A stretch of 64,000 bases of DNA from Nonomuraea guangzhouensis (GTDB lineage: Bacteria > Actinomycetota > Actinomycetes > Streptosporangiales > Streptosporangiaceae), in assembly GCF_019396345.1 (NCBI RefSeq), contig NZ_JAHKRM010000026.1:124001-188000 (forward strand), read 5' to 3'. Made by a program: the position numbers and the translations under genes. This document shows positions 7,379 through 14,741 of the stretch, one piece after another; position 1 is the first letter of the stretch, and every line of letters begins with the position of its first letter. The notes beneath the pieces are model-generated. The model was not told the DNA's origin. It made no database searches and saw only the letters and a list, made by a program, of their open reading frames with translations.

Positions 7379-9091
7379 ATGGAAGAAGTAGTGATCATAG
7401 GAGCGGGCCCCGCCGGGCTCATGCTGGCGTGCGAGCTGCGCCTGGCCGGCGTCCGTACGATCGTGCTGGAGAAGCGAGCCGAGCCCGGCGACCTCCCCAA
7501 GGCCAACGGCCTGGGCGGGCAGATCATCCGGCTGCTCGACCACCGGGGTCTGCTCGAACGGTTCAGCGCGGGCAGCCCGTTCGCCGGGCGCGCGCCGCGC
7601 TTCCCGTTCGGCTCGGTGCCCCTGAACTTCGCAGAGCTGGGCGGCGACGCCCCCTTAGAACTGCTGATGATCCAGCAACCGCGCCTGGAGCGACTGCTGG
7701 GCGAGCGCGCGGCCGAGCTCGGCGCAGAGGTCAGATGGGGCCACCGGCTGAGAACGCTCGTCCAGGACGACGAAGGCGTGACGTTGGAGGGTGACGGCTT
7801 CCGGCTCCGGGCCCGGTATGTCGTCGGATGCGACGGCGGTCGCAGTCTGGTGCGCGAACAGGCGGGCATCGGCTTCCCCGGCACAACGGACGACGAGGTG
7901 CTGCTGCTCGGCCACTTCAAGGCGCCCCATGCGTCCCTCTTCGACAGCCCGCAGGTCAGTGGCCTGCAGCCGGGCTGGAACCGTACCCCGAACGGCCGCC
8001 TGCTGCTCACCTCACTCCGGCCCGGCGTCCACATCGTCGGCGTGCGCGAGAAGATCGCTGATGCCGGCGAGAAGATCGTCGGCCTACGCGAGGAGGTTGT
8101 AGGCGTACGCGACGAGGCCGTCGGCGTCGGCGAGGAGGTTGCGGGCGTACGCGAAAAGGGGACGGCGCCTGCGTCGGCCGTCACTCTGGAGGAGTTCGAG
8201 GAGGCGGTGCGCCGGGTCATCGGTGTCGACCTGCCGCTTGGCGAGCCCATCTGGCTGTCGAGCACGGTCTCGCAGGCCCGCCTCGCCGACCGCTACCGCG
8301 AGGGCCGGGTGTTCCTGGCCGGTGACGCCGCCCACCTGTTCCCGGCAGGCGGCTCGGCCCTGAACGTCGGCCTGATGGACACCGCCAACCTCGCCTGGAA
8401 ACTGGCCGCCCACCTGCACGGCCACGTGCCGACCGGCCTGCTCGACACGTACGAGGCCGAACGCCGTCCGGTGGCCGCCCACACCCTGCGCCACACCCGC
8501 GCCCAGGCAGCCCTGGAGCGCCTCACCGGCGAGGACGGCACGGCCCTGCGCGACCTCCTCGCGGAACTGCTCACCTTCGAGCAGCCCCTGCGCCACCTCG
8601 GCGAAATGCTGCAGGGCTCCGACATCCGCTACGGCACAGCACCCCACCCACTGACCGGCCGCTTCGCCCCCGACCTGACACTGACCACCGCGGACGGTCC
8701 GACCCGCGTGGCGGACCTCATGCGATCGGCCGACTGGCTACTCCTCGACCTGCGCCCCACATCCTCGGAGCCGGGCGAACTCGTCAGCCAGCGTCCGGTG
8801 GCGTCGGACCTGGGCGAGTTGGTCGGCCAGCGTCCGGTGGCGGCGTCGGATCTGGGGGAACTGGTCGGCCAGCCGGTGGCCTCAGACCTTGGCGAACTGG
8901 TGGGCCGGCGTCCGGTGCCGTTGGACCTGGGTGACCTGGGTGACCTGGTCCGCGATGGCCGCCTCCGAGTCGTCGTCGCGCACTGCGCGGCCCCGCCCGC
9001 CGACGCCCTGCTCATCCGCCCCGACGGTTACGTGGCCTGGGCGGGTACGGACGGCCTGCCCGAGGCGGTGACCACCTGGCTAACCCCTTGA
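7379..9091 (+). CDS. Group A FAD-dependent monooxygenase with in-frame repeat expansions
   Basis: An aromatic-hydroxylase-type flavoprotein of 570 residues. The FAD/NAD(P)H fingerprints are GAGPAGLM (residues 7-14), the GCDGGRSLVREQ motif near 150 and LAGDAAHLFPAGG near 313-325, followed by the thioredoxin-like C-terminal domain. Residues 220-261 are six 7-residue units of the form VG(V/L)REEV, and residues 463 to about 523 are about four units of ASDLGELVGQRPV. Neither block belongs to the usual fold, and both are perfectly in frame. The ATG at 7379 is placed at the fold start; the predicted transcript begins about there. It is divergent from the HTH/Clp-N operon. The substrate is unknown. 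Confidence 0.92.
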   Translation: MEEVVIIGAGPAGLMLACELRLAGVRTIVLEKRAEPGDLPKANGLGGQIIRLLDHRGLLERFSAGSPFAGRAPRFPFGSVPLNFAELGGDAPLELLMIQQPRLERLLGERAAELGAEVRWGHRLRTLVQDDEGVTLEGDGFRLRARYVVGCDGGRSLVREQAGIGFPGTTDDEVLLLGHFKAPHASLFDSPQVSGLQPGWNRTPNGRLLLTSLRPGVHIVGVREKIADAGEKIVGLREEVVGVRDEAVGVGEEVAGVREKGTAPASAVTLEEFEEAVRRVIGVDLPLGEPIWLSSTVSQARLADRYREGRVFLAGDAAHLFPAGGSALNVGLMDTANLAWKLAAHLHGHVPTGLLDTYEAERRPVAAHTLRHTRAQAALERLTGEDGTALRDLLAELLTFEQPLRHLGEMLQGSDIRYGTAPHPLTGRFAPDLTLTTADGPTRVADLMRSADWLLLDLRPTSSEPGELVSQRPVASDLGELVGQRPVAASDLGELVGQPVASDLGELVGRRPVPLDLGDLGDLVRDGRLRVVVAHCAAPPADALLIRPDGYVAWAGTDGLPEAVTTWLTP

Positions 9092-9175
9092 CCTGCTGGT
9101 CGTTCCGGCGGAGTCACTCGCGACCACCTGGCTCACCCCCTTGACCTGCTGGTCGTTCCAGCGGAGTCGCTCGCG
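9071..9175 (+). repeat. 52/53-bp tandem duplication at the 3' end of the monooxygenase gene
   Basis: Bases 9071-9122, which include the last codons and the TGA at 9089-9091, are repeated at 9123-9175 with one indel and a few substitutions. A third partial start (ACCACC) follows. The second copy lies outside the reading frame. Confidence 0.85.
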
Positions 9176-9220
9176 ACCACCCCGTACAACCCCCGCCCGA
9201 CCCTCCAGTGCCCTTGGACG

Positions 9221-9850
9221 TCAATGAGCGATGGCCATCGCGAAAGGCACAGGCCCGAGCGCGCGAACGAGGCCGCCGACCATCAGCAGGAACGCCTCGG
9301 GCCCCCGTGCCGTCTCCACACCCCCGAGGTCGATGATCCACTCCGGTACCCAGCCCAACTCGGCCAGCAGCCCACCGACGACCTTCTTGGCGTCGGCATC
9401 GTCCCCGGACAGGAAGGCGGTGGGCGACACGGCCAGCAGGGCCGGATCGGCCATGACCGATGAGTGCATGGTGTTAAGCGCCTTCACCACGCGTACGTCC
9501 GGCAACGCCCGCTGGATCTCCTCAGCGAGACTGCTGCCCGGATAAAAGAGAGCCGACGCGAAGCCGTACGCGTCGGATTCGGTGGCGTTGGCGATGTCGA
9601 CCAGCACCTTGCCCGACAACTCTGCCGCGAGGCCGGTCAACACCTCCACCGACACCCCGCCGGGCAGGGCATTGATCACCACCTCCGCTGACTTCGCCGC
9701 CTCACGCAGCCCGGCGACCCGTACTCCGAAGTCGGCGGCGACCGCGTCCGGGGCACGAGAGCCCACAATGACCTCGTGCCCCGCGTCGCGCAGCCTGCCG
9801 GTAAGAGCCCGGGCCACATTGCCCGAGCCGAGGACGGTGATCGTCGTCAT
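9221..9850 (-). CDS. NADPH-dependent F420 reductase-like / NAD(P)-binding oxidoreductase
   Basis: A 209-residue protein with an N-terminal Rossmann fold (MTTITVLGSGNVARALTGRL; the GSGNVA turn and GSRAPD follow) of the F420-dependent NADP oxidoreductase/6-phosphogluconate-type superfamily. The middle contains VVINALPGG and VKALNTMHSSVM, as in NADPH:F420 reductases and NADP-binding ferric-reductase-like proteins. The ATG at 9850 is chosen because the Rossmann fold starts there and GAAGAGAG precedes it. It is divergent from the HxlR regulator gene at 9967. Confidence 0.88.
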   Translation of the reverse strand: MTTITVLGSGNVARALTGRLRDAGHEVIVGSRAPDAVAADFGVRVAGLREAAKSAEVVINALPGGVSVEVLTGLAAELSGKVLVDIANATESDAYGFASALFYPGSSLAEEIQRALPDVRVVKALNTMHSSVMADPALLAVSPTAFLSGDDADAKKVVGGLLAELGWVPEWIIDLGGVETARGPEAFLLMVGGLVRALGPVPFAMAIAH

Positions 9851-9930
9851 GCTCTCTTCACTCCTAGATCGGGCGGGATTCGCCCTGTTCATGAGCGAAG
9901 TTAGGCGGTGCTACGGTCGAACGGCAGTAC

Positions 9931-9944
9931 GCACTTCAAAGTGC
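9931..9944. promoter_or_regulatory. Palindrome between the oxidoreductase and HxlR genes
   Basis: GCACTT-CA-AAGTGC has six-base perfect arms and ends 22 bases before the HxlR start. Its size and AGTGC core are like known HxlR-family operators, so it is probably the autoregulatory and divergent-gene site. Confidence 0.6.
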
Positions 9945-9966
9945 CCAGCGCACGCGAAGGGATGCC

Positions 9967-10368
9967 ATGACCACGCGCACCGCCGCCCACCGGCGCGTCG
10001 ACGGCCGGGACTCCTACCAGGCCCGCTTCACCGCCTGCCCGGTCAACCGACTGATCGACCGCATCGGCGACAAGTGGGTAGCCGTCCTGCTCAACGAACT
10101 CGCCGAAGGCCCGCGCCGCTACGGCGACCTGACTCGGACGATCGCGGGCGCGAGCCAGAAGATGCTCACGGAGACACTGCGCCACCTCGAACGCGACGGC
10201 CTGATCTCACGCACGGTCACCCCCGCAGTGCCGGTACGCGTCGACTACGCACTCACCGACCTGGGCCGGAGCCTGCTGCCCGTGATCGAGGTCATGAAGC
10301 AATGGGCCGAGGAGAACATCGACCAGATCGACAGCGCCCGCGAGGCATACGACACCCGCGACCGCTGA
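9967..10368 (+). CDS. HxlR-family winged-helix transcriptional regulator
   Basis: A 133-residue dimeric winged-helix regulator. The family signature CPVNRLIDRIGDKW lies at residues 23-36 (CPV with the redox-type cysteine). It is followed by RRYGDLTRTIAGASQKMLTETLRHLERDGLI (recognition helix) and the wing-and-helix segment YALTDLGRSLLPVIEVMKQWAEEN. Such regulators control adjacent oxidoreductases in response to quinones, aldehydes or electrophiles through the conserved Cys. It is divergent from the NAD(P)-binding oxidoreductase at 9221-9850. Confidence 0.94.
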   Translation: MTTRTAAHRRVDGRDSYQARFTACPVNRLIDRIGDKWVAVLLNELAEGPRRYGDLTRTIAGASQKMLTETLRHLERDGLISRTVTPAVPVRVDYALTDLGRSLLPVIEVMKQWAEENIDQIDSAREAYDTRDR

Positions 10369-10416
10369 ACCCCCTCCAAGCAATGCCTTCCCCAGTGGGC
10401 GCTCCGCGCTCAGAAG

Positions 10417-10539
10417 CTCAGACAGTGTCCAGTGGGGGCGCGCCCCCACACCCCGCTCAACTACATCGCCTTCGCCGTGGGGGCGCTTCGCGCCGATCAA
10501 ACTCAGACTGTGTCTATTGGGGCTCCCGCCCCAAACCCC
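10417..10539 (+). repeat. Two copies of a dispersed GC-rich hairpin repeat
   Basis: Copy 1 (10417-10454) and copy 2 (10502-10539) share CTCAGAC(A/T)GTGTC followed by a hairpin, GGGGGCGCGCCCCC or GGGGCTCCCGCCCC, then (C/A)A(C/A)ACCCC. Both are preceded by a GCGCT(C/T)CGCG element. The same family recurs at about 34.9 kb (minus) and 57.3 kb (plus). The rest of 10369-10637 has related GC-rich short hairpins and no gene. Confidence 0.75.
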
Positions 10540-10637
10540 AAGCCGAGGGGCTCCCGCCCCTCGAACTCCCCGACCGCTTCGCCGTCTGGAGCGGTCGCTT
10601 CGTTGACCTGAGTCACATCAGCAAAGCTAGTGACCCG

Positions 10638-11098
10638 TCACGCAATCTTGGCCAGGTAACTGGTCCAGCTCCGGATGAGTGAGTTGGCGGCGAAGCTGGT
10701 TTTCGGCTACGCGCGAGTGTTGCGCCAGTGGACGTAGGCGACGATCGCGGCTTTCCGCTCGTCATGAGTGCGATGATCGGTGCCGTTGACGGCGTAGTAG
10801 CGCAATGCGACGAATTCGGACTCGATTCAGTTCAGCCACGAACCGTAGGTGGGCAGGAGCATTCAGCTCGATGTCGTTGTCGGCGGCCCAGGAGCGGACC
10901 TGGGGATGTTTGTGCGGTGAGTAGTTATCCAATGACCACGTACAGTTCCTCGCCGGAGAGCTTGCCGGCGGCCAAGTCGAGCGCGGCGATCATGCGCACC
11001 ACGCCGAAGTAGCGGTTGTAGGTGGCCCGCAGCCGAACCGGGTTTCCGGCCGGCCGCCAACGTTTGCCCTTGCGCGACATCAGCTTCACACCGAAACC
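10638..11098 (-). pseudogene. IS630-family transposase remnant, C-terminal part
   Basis: Minus-strand translation gives transposase segments in shifting frames: RKGKRWRPAGNPVRLRATYN, YFGVVRMIAALDLAAGKL, GEELYVV, DNYSPHKHPQVRSWAADND (second acidic residue of the DDE triad), PTYGSWLN*IESEF (final E, with a Trp codon turned to stop) and ALRYYAVNGTDHRTH. At least two frameshifts, two nonsense codons and one internal deletion are visible, so it is inactive. The matching N-terminal part lies at 12817-12959 on the same strand. Confidence 0.88.
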
Positions 11099-11188
11099 GC
11101 AGGTCGCAACGTCACTTTACGACCTCTTAATGCCACTCGAACCAAAGCCTCAACCACATGACCGAATGGCAGCAAACACGAATATCAT

Positions 11189-12565
11189 GTGGACATGTGG
11201 AAGGTGCCGGTCACCGCTCCCGAGGCACTGCCGTACGTCGTGGACGCGGCGCGCCGTGAACGCTATCTCGGGCTCATGGTCATTCTGGCCCGCACCGCGG
11301 AGGCGCGCACGCTTCACGAGGAGTTGGTACGGGACTGGACCAGCATTCATGACGTGACCGGCCAGAGCATTGCCGTGCTTTGCCCGGACCCCGGGTTCGT
11401 GCTGAGAGAGTCGGAGAAGGAGGGCAGGTACTACGGGATCGAGAACAGCGTCACCAGATACTGGTCGAACCTGACCCTCGACGAGGCTCGTGACCTTCCC
11501 CACACCCGGTTGGTGATTCCCGGCCAGGACAGTCTCCCCCGTGGGCGACCGCTCCCGCTCCCGCCTTATCCGGCAGAGGTGCAGCAGGCCGCCTGGACCG
11601 AGGCCGTGACTCGCTGTGCCACCTACTTCGGCATCCGCGAAAGCCGTCTCCCCGCGTTGCTCGTGCTGTGCTTGCGAGACGAACGGGACGCACTGATCCA
11701 ACTCCGGCCGCAGACGAGCATCTACCGGCTGTGCAAGAGAATCGCGTCGCACCCCGGCCACGAGCCGGGAGACGAGGACCGGCTGGAGGAGCGCGACGAA
11801 CTCGCCGAACTGGTCGAACACCTCGCGATCGGTCGCGGTCACCATGCGCTGGTACCGGACAACGACCCTCCGCGGACCATGCGCAGGCTGCTGACCGTCG
11901 CAAAGGTGAGCACGCAGTTCGAGGGGTTGCACAAACACCTGAGCATGATCGCGAATGTCGATCCCGATCTTAACCTTGCGTGGTGCACACGACTCGATGA
12001 GCTCACCGAATCGGACGCCGACCACAACGCCGTGCTGTCCTACCTGTCCGAGATGGCACAAGCTGTCCACGCGCACCCACGCAGGACCGAGCTTCTCAAT
12101 CTGAACAAGAAGGCCCGCAAAGTTGAGCGCGCCGTCAAGGCAGCCGCGAATCCACCTCCGGAGTGGCGCTATATCCCCGAAAGTCCGGCCGCGAGGGCCA
12201 AACGAGAGGCGGAACGCGCCCGAGCGCAGGCTAAATTGGCCGAACTGGAACGAGTGTTGAACAGAAGGCCGGGGTTGGCGGCCGCATGCGAGACCGCGGC
12301 CAGAGCCGAACTGGGCGCATGCGAGATCGCCCAGCTGGAACTTGACGAGTACATCGGCATCCTCCGGGGCTATCCCACACAGCGAATACACGCGGTGACG
12401 CCGATCGGCCCGCCACCCGATGATGGCGCGAACATCGCGACCCACAACGACATCTCCGGGACGGTGCACGGGACCGCGGTGCAGGCGGGGCACATCGACG
12501 CTGTGCACTTTCACGGCCGCCGCAGGTTGTTCGGCATCATTCGAAAGCGTGGCCGTCGGCAGTAG
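11189..12565 (+). CDS. Hypothetical protein with C-terminal amyloid-signalling-like motif
   Basis: A 458-residue protein I do not recognise as a named family. Residues 1-70 (ARRERYLGLMVILARTAEAR, VTGQSIAVLCPDP) look globular alpha/beta. The middle, about 90-300, is mixed alpha/beta. Residues 325-395 are highly charged and helical (AKREAERARAQAKLAELERVL), probably a coiled coil. The last 35 residues contain NDISGTVHGTAVQAGHIDAV then HFHG, a short Gly/Val/Gln-rich pattern like the RHIM/PP-related amyloid-signalling motifs of actinobacterial NLR-type defence proteins. Start is GTG 11189 or ATG 11195. The codon style is less GC-biased than in core genes. It lies between two parts of a broken IS630 transposase. 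Confidence 0.75.
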   Translation: MDMWKVPVTAPEALPYVVDAARRERYLGLMVILARTAEARTLHEELVRDWTSIHDVTGQSIAVLCPDPGFVLRESEKEGRYYGIENSVTRYWSNLTLDEARDLPHTRLVIPGQDSLPRGRPLPLPPYPAEVQQAAWTEAVTRCATYFGIRESRLPALLVLCLRDERDALIQLRPQTSIYRLCKRIASHPGHEPGDEDRLEERDELAELVEHLAIGRGHHALVPDNDPPRTMRRLLTVAKVSTQFEGLHKHLSMIANVDPDLNLAWCTRLDELTESDADHNAVLSYLSEMAQAVHAHPRRTELLNLNKKARKVERAVKAAANPPPEWRYIPESPAARAKREAERARAQAKLAELERVLNRRPGLAAACETAARAELGACEIAQLELDEYIGILRGYPTQRIHAVTPIGPPPDDGANIATHNDISGTVHGTAVQAGHIDAVHFHGRRRLFGIIRKRGRRQ

Positions 12566-12816
12566 ATCCAATGCCGCAACCATCCTTATGGCCCAATGCA
12601 GGCCGTGAAGTGCTTCTCGGCAGCAGCCCAGGTACTACGCATGACCCCCGAACCACCCGTGCAACGGGCCAGCGCACCCGTGTCTGCAGCCCGGCCACCC
12701 AACCCGGTGGCCGGGCCAGCTTGCAAGATCACCCCAATGGGCGGCCGTGATCAGCACCCGGTCACCGTGACGGACATGTAAGCCAGGCATCAGCGCAGTT
12801 CAGAGGAACGATCTGG

Positions 12817-12959
12817 TCATCGGCGGTCGGTAAAGACTTGCACCACACCCCGGGCGATGAGGTGTTCGGCCAGGGTGCGCAGGCTCCAGGTGGAGTGGCC
12901 GGTGATGTCCATTCCGCGGGGACCGTCCGGGCGATCAGGCAGATGTGCTCGCGCACCTG
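12817..12959 (-). pseudogene. IS630-family transposase remnant, N-terminal helix-turn-helix part
   Basis: The minus strand encodes VREHICLIARTVPAEW, then after a frameshift GHSTWSLRTLAEHLIARG and VVQVFTDRR, which is the second HTH region of IS630-family transposases. No more of the gene is present here. The rest of 12566-13051 shows no gene. Confidence 0.72.
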
Positions 12960-13051
12960 TTCACTTCAAGGACGGGCCACAGTAGCTGCCGATCAGGCGG
13001 CCCAGGGCGCTTGTGGTGCCCGACAGCGCCCCGAGCAGGCATGGGCTGACG

Positions 13052-13999
13052 TCACCCGATCCGGACGATGCTCTTGCCGCGGGTCGCTCCACCGGCGAGA
13101 TCGGCGATGGCGGTCTCGACGTCGGCCAGCTCGTATTCGGCGGTGATATCTATGCCGACCTTGCCGTCCCCGACCAGTTCCAGCGCGCGGCGTACGCTGT
13201 CGGCGAGCCGCTCGGGATGGGTCTGGCTGAGCAGGTTGCTGTTGTAGGTCAGCATCGACGTGCCCCGCATCAGCAGATCGTTGGCCGAGACCGAGACCGG
13301 CTCGAAGGTGGCGATGTTGCCGTAGACCACGATCCGGCCGTGCGCTGCCAGGCGTTCCAGGTTGGCCAGCCGGGTCTGGCCGCCGATGGGATCGAGAATC
13401 ACATCGAAGTGCTCCCCGTCCAGAGCTTGGGGGAACTCCTCGCGGCTGAGCACCAGGTCATAACCGATCTGCCGCGCGTAATCCACCTGTGCCGGATTGC
13501 CCACGACACCTACGACCCGCCCCGCGCCGGCGGCCCGGGCGAACTGCCCCGCGAGCGTACCGACCCCGCCGGCCGCCGCGTGGATCAGCACGCTCTGGCC
13601 CGGTCGGACACCCGCGACCGTGTTGATCAGGTCGTAGGCGGTGGAGGTGACCCAGCCGAACGCGGCGGCGGTCCGCGAGTCCACGGTGGGCGCCGCGATC
13701 GCCAGCACCGAGGGAACGACGACGACTTCCGCGAAGCCGCCCGAACTGGTCAGCGCGATGACCTGCTCCCCGACGCGCGCCGGATCGACACCCTCCCCGA
13801 CCGCGACGACCTGCCCGGATGCCTCGAAGCCGGGTACGAAGGGACGAGGAGTCGGGAAGTGACCGTCACGGATGAGCACGTCCCCCCACTGAACACCCGC
13901 GTAGGCGACGCGGATCGCCACCTCCCCGCGCCCCGGGACAGGCTCGGCGATCTCGGTCATGCGGAGCTGGTCATCGGTGGCGAGCACTGCAGCCTTCAT
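13052..13999 (-). CDS. Zinc-independent quinone oxidoreductase / MDR-family NADPH oxidoreductase
   Basis: A 315-residue medium-chain dehydrogenase/reductase. The N-terminal GroES-like domain contains GDVLIRDGHFPTPRPFVPGF and GFEASGQVVAVGEGV. The nucleotide-binding domain has VLIHAAAGGVGTLAGQFARA near residues 142-161, the quinone-reductase fingerprint. The zinc-ligand cysteines of alcohol dehydrogenases are absent, which fits NADPH:quinone reductases. It is divergent from a MarR gene with a perfect palindrome between them, so it is probably induced by quinone-like or electrophilic compounds. Confidence 0.92.
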   Translation of the reverse strand: MKAAVLATDDQLRMTEIAEPVPGRGEVAIRVAYAGVQWGDVLIRDGHFPTPRPFVPGFEASGQVVAVGEGVDPARVGEQVIALTSSGGFAEVVVVPSVLAIAAPTVDSRTAAAFGWVTSTAYDLINTVAGVRPGQSVLIHAAAGGVGTLAGQFARAAGAGRVVGVVGNPAQVDYARQIGYDLVLSREEFPQALDGEHFDVILDPIGGQTRLANLERLAAHGRIVVYGNIATFEPVSVSANDLLMRGTSMLTYNSNLLSQTHPERLADSVRRALELVGDGKVGIDITAEYELADVETAIADLAGGATRGKSIVRIG

Positions 14000-14024
14000 A
14001 GTTCACAACCTTCTTGCTCGACTC

Positions 14025-14038
14025 AGTATCCTGATACT
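14025..14038. promoter_or_regulatory. Palindrome between the quinone oxidoreductase and MarR genes
   Basis: AGTATC-CT-GATACT has six-base perfect arms, 26 bases upstream of the minus-strand start at 13999 and 44 before the plus-strand start at 14083. It is a likely MarR operator controlling both genes. Confidence 0.65.
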
Positions 14039-14082
14039 CGGAAGCTAGCGAGTCTCAGGTAGCTGAGTCAAATTAGGAAGCT

Positions 14083-14556
14083 GTGACAAAAATGGCCGAG
14101 GTGTCCGCCGAGGAGTACCTATGCACAAGGATCCGCCGCGCCGAACAGGCTCTGACGGCCCATCACGAAGCCGTCCTGCGTACCTACGGGCTCACCATGA
14201 CCCAGTACGCGGTGCTGCTCACGCTCTCCCGCGATGAAGGCATGTCCGGCGCCCAACTGGCTCGCGCCTGCGGCGTCACCCAACAGAGCATGGCCACGGT
14301 CCTCACCGGCATGCAGGCCAAGGGACTCATCGATCGGCAGCCATCACCCGTGCACGCCAAGGTCATGATCGCCGATCTCACCGACGCCGGCCAGAGCCTC
14401 CTCGACAAGGCTTACCAAGAAGTCAACGTGCTCGAGAAAGCCTTCATCGACAGGTTCACCCCGGCTGAGCACCGGCAATTCTGCGACCTCCTCGATCGAG
14501 CCACGGAAACTCTGGTCGAACAGACCATCCGACCCCCGAAGCCGGCGTCGACCTGA
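14083..14556 (+). CDS. MarR-family transcriptional regulator
   Basis: A 157-residue winged-helix dimer. MTQYAVLLTLSRDEGMSGAQ, ARACGVTQQSMATVLTGMQA (recognition helix) and the wing HAKVMIADLTDAGQSLLDKA are typical of MarR. The GTG at 14083 and the ATG at 14092 are both possible starts. It is divergent from the quinone oxidoreductase gene it probably represses. Confidence 0.93.
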   Translation: MTKMAEVSAEEYLCTRIRRAEQALTAHHEAVLRTYGLTMTQYAVLLTLSRDEGMSGAQLARACGVTQQSMATVLTGMQAKGLIDRQPSPVHAKVMIADLTDAGQSLLDKAYQEVNVLEKAFIDRFTPAEHRQFCDLLDRATETLVEQTIRPPKPAST

Positions 14557-14575
14557 GTCGAGCCGGGAGAACCGC

Positions 14576-14726
14576 GGCGCTGGCTGGGGGAGGGGAAGGC
14601 CGTAGCGAGGTCGGGCCACGGGAGCAAGTAGCGGGACCTGATTTCCCTGCGGGCGATGCGCCAGCATCCGTCCTCATGAACACAGTCGTCGCGGTAGTAG
14701 ACACAGGCAAGCACCATCCAGGCCAT
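14576..14726 (-). pseudogene. Fragment of a SnoaL-like (NTF2-fold) gene
   Basis: The minus strand reads ACVYYRDDCVHEDGCWRIAR followed by REI.SRYLLPWPDL, the C-terminal strand pair typical of SnoaL-like domains (usual form: YrDrfvr.DGgWRIa.Rri). The N-terminal two thirds are missing, and the HEPN gene ends 16 bases away, so the fragment looks like a gene cut by arrival of that DNA. Confidence 0.6.
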
Positions 14727-14741
14727 GCTCGGCGTGTGCGC

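Noticed and set aside
6650..7543. 297-codon frame through the Clp-N gene and across the HTH gene
   Set aside because: Only the part from 7117 has protein-family character; the rest overlaps the HTH gene and the promoter.
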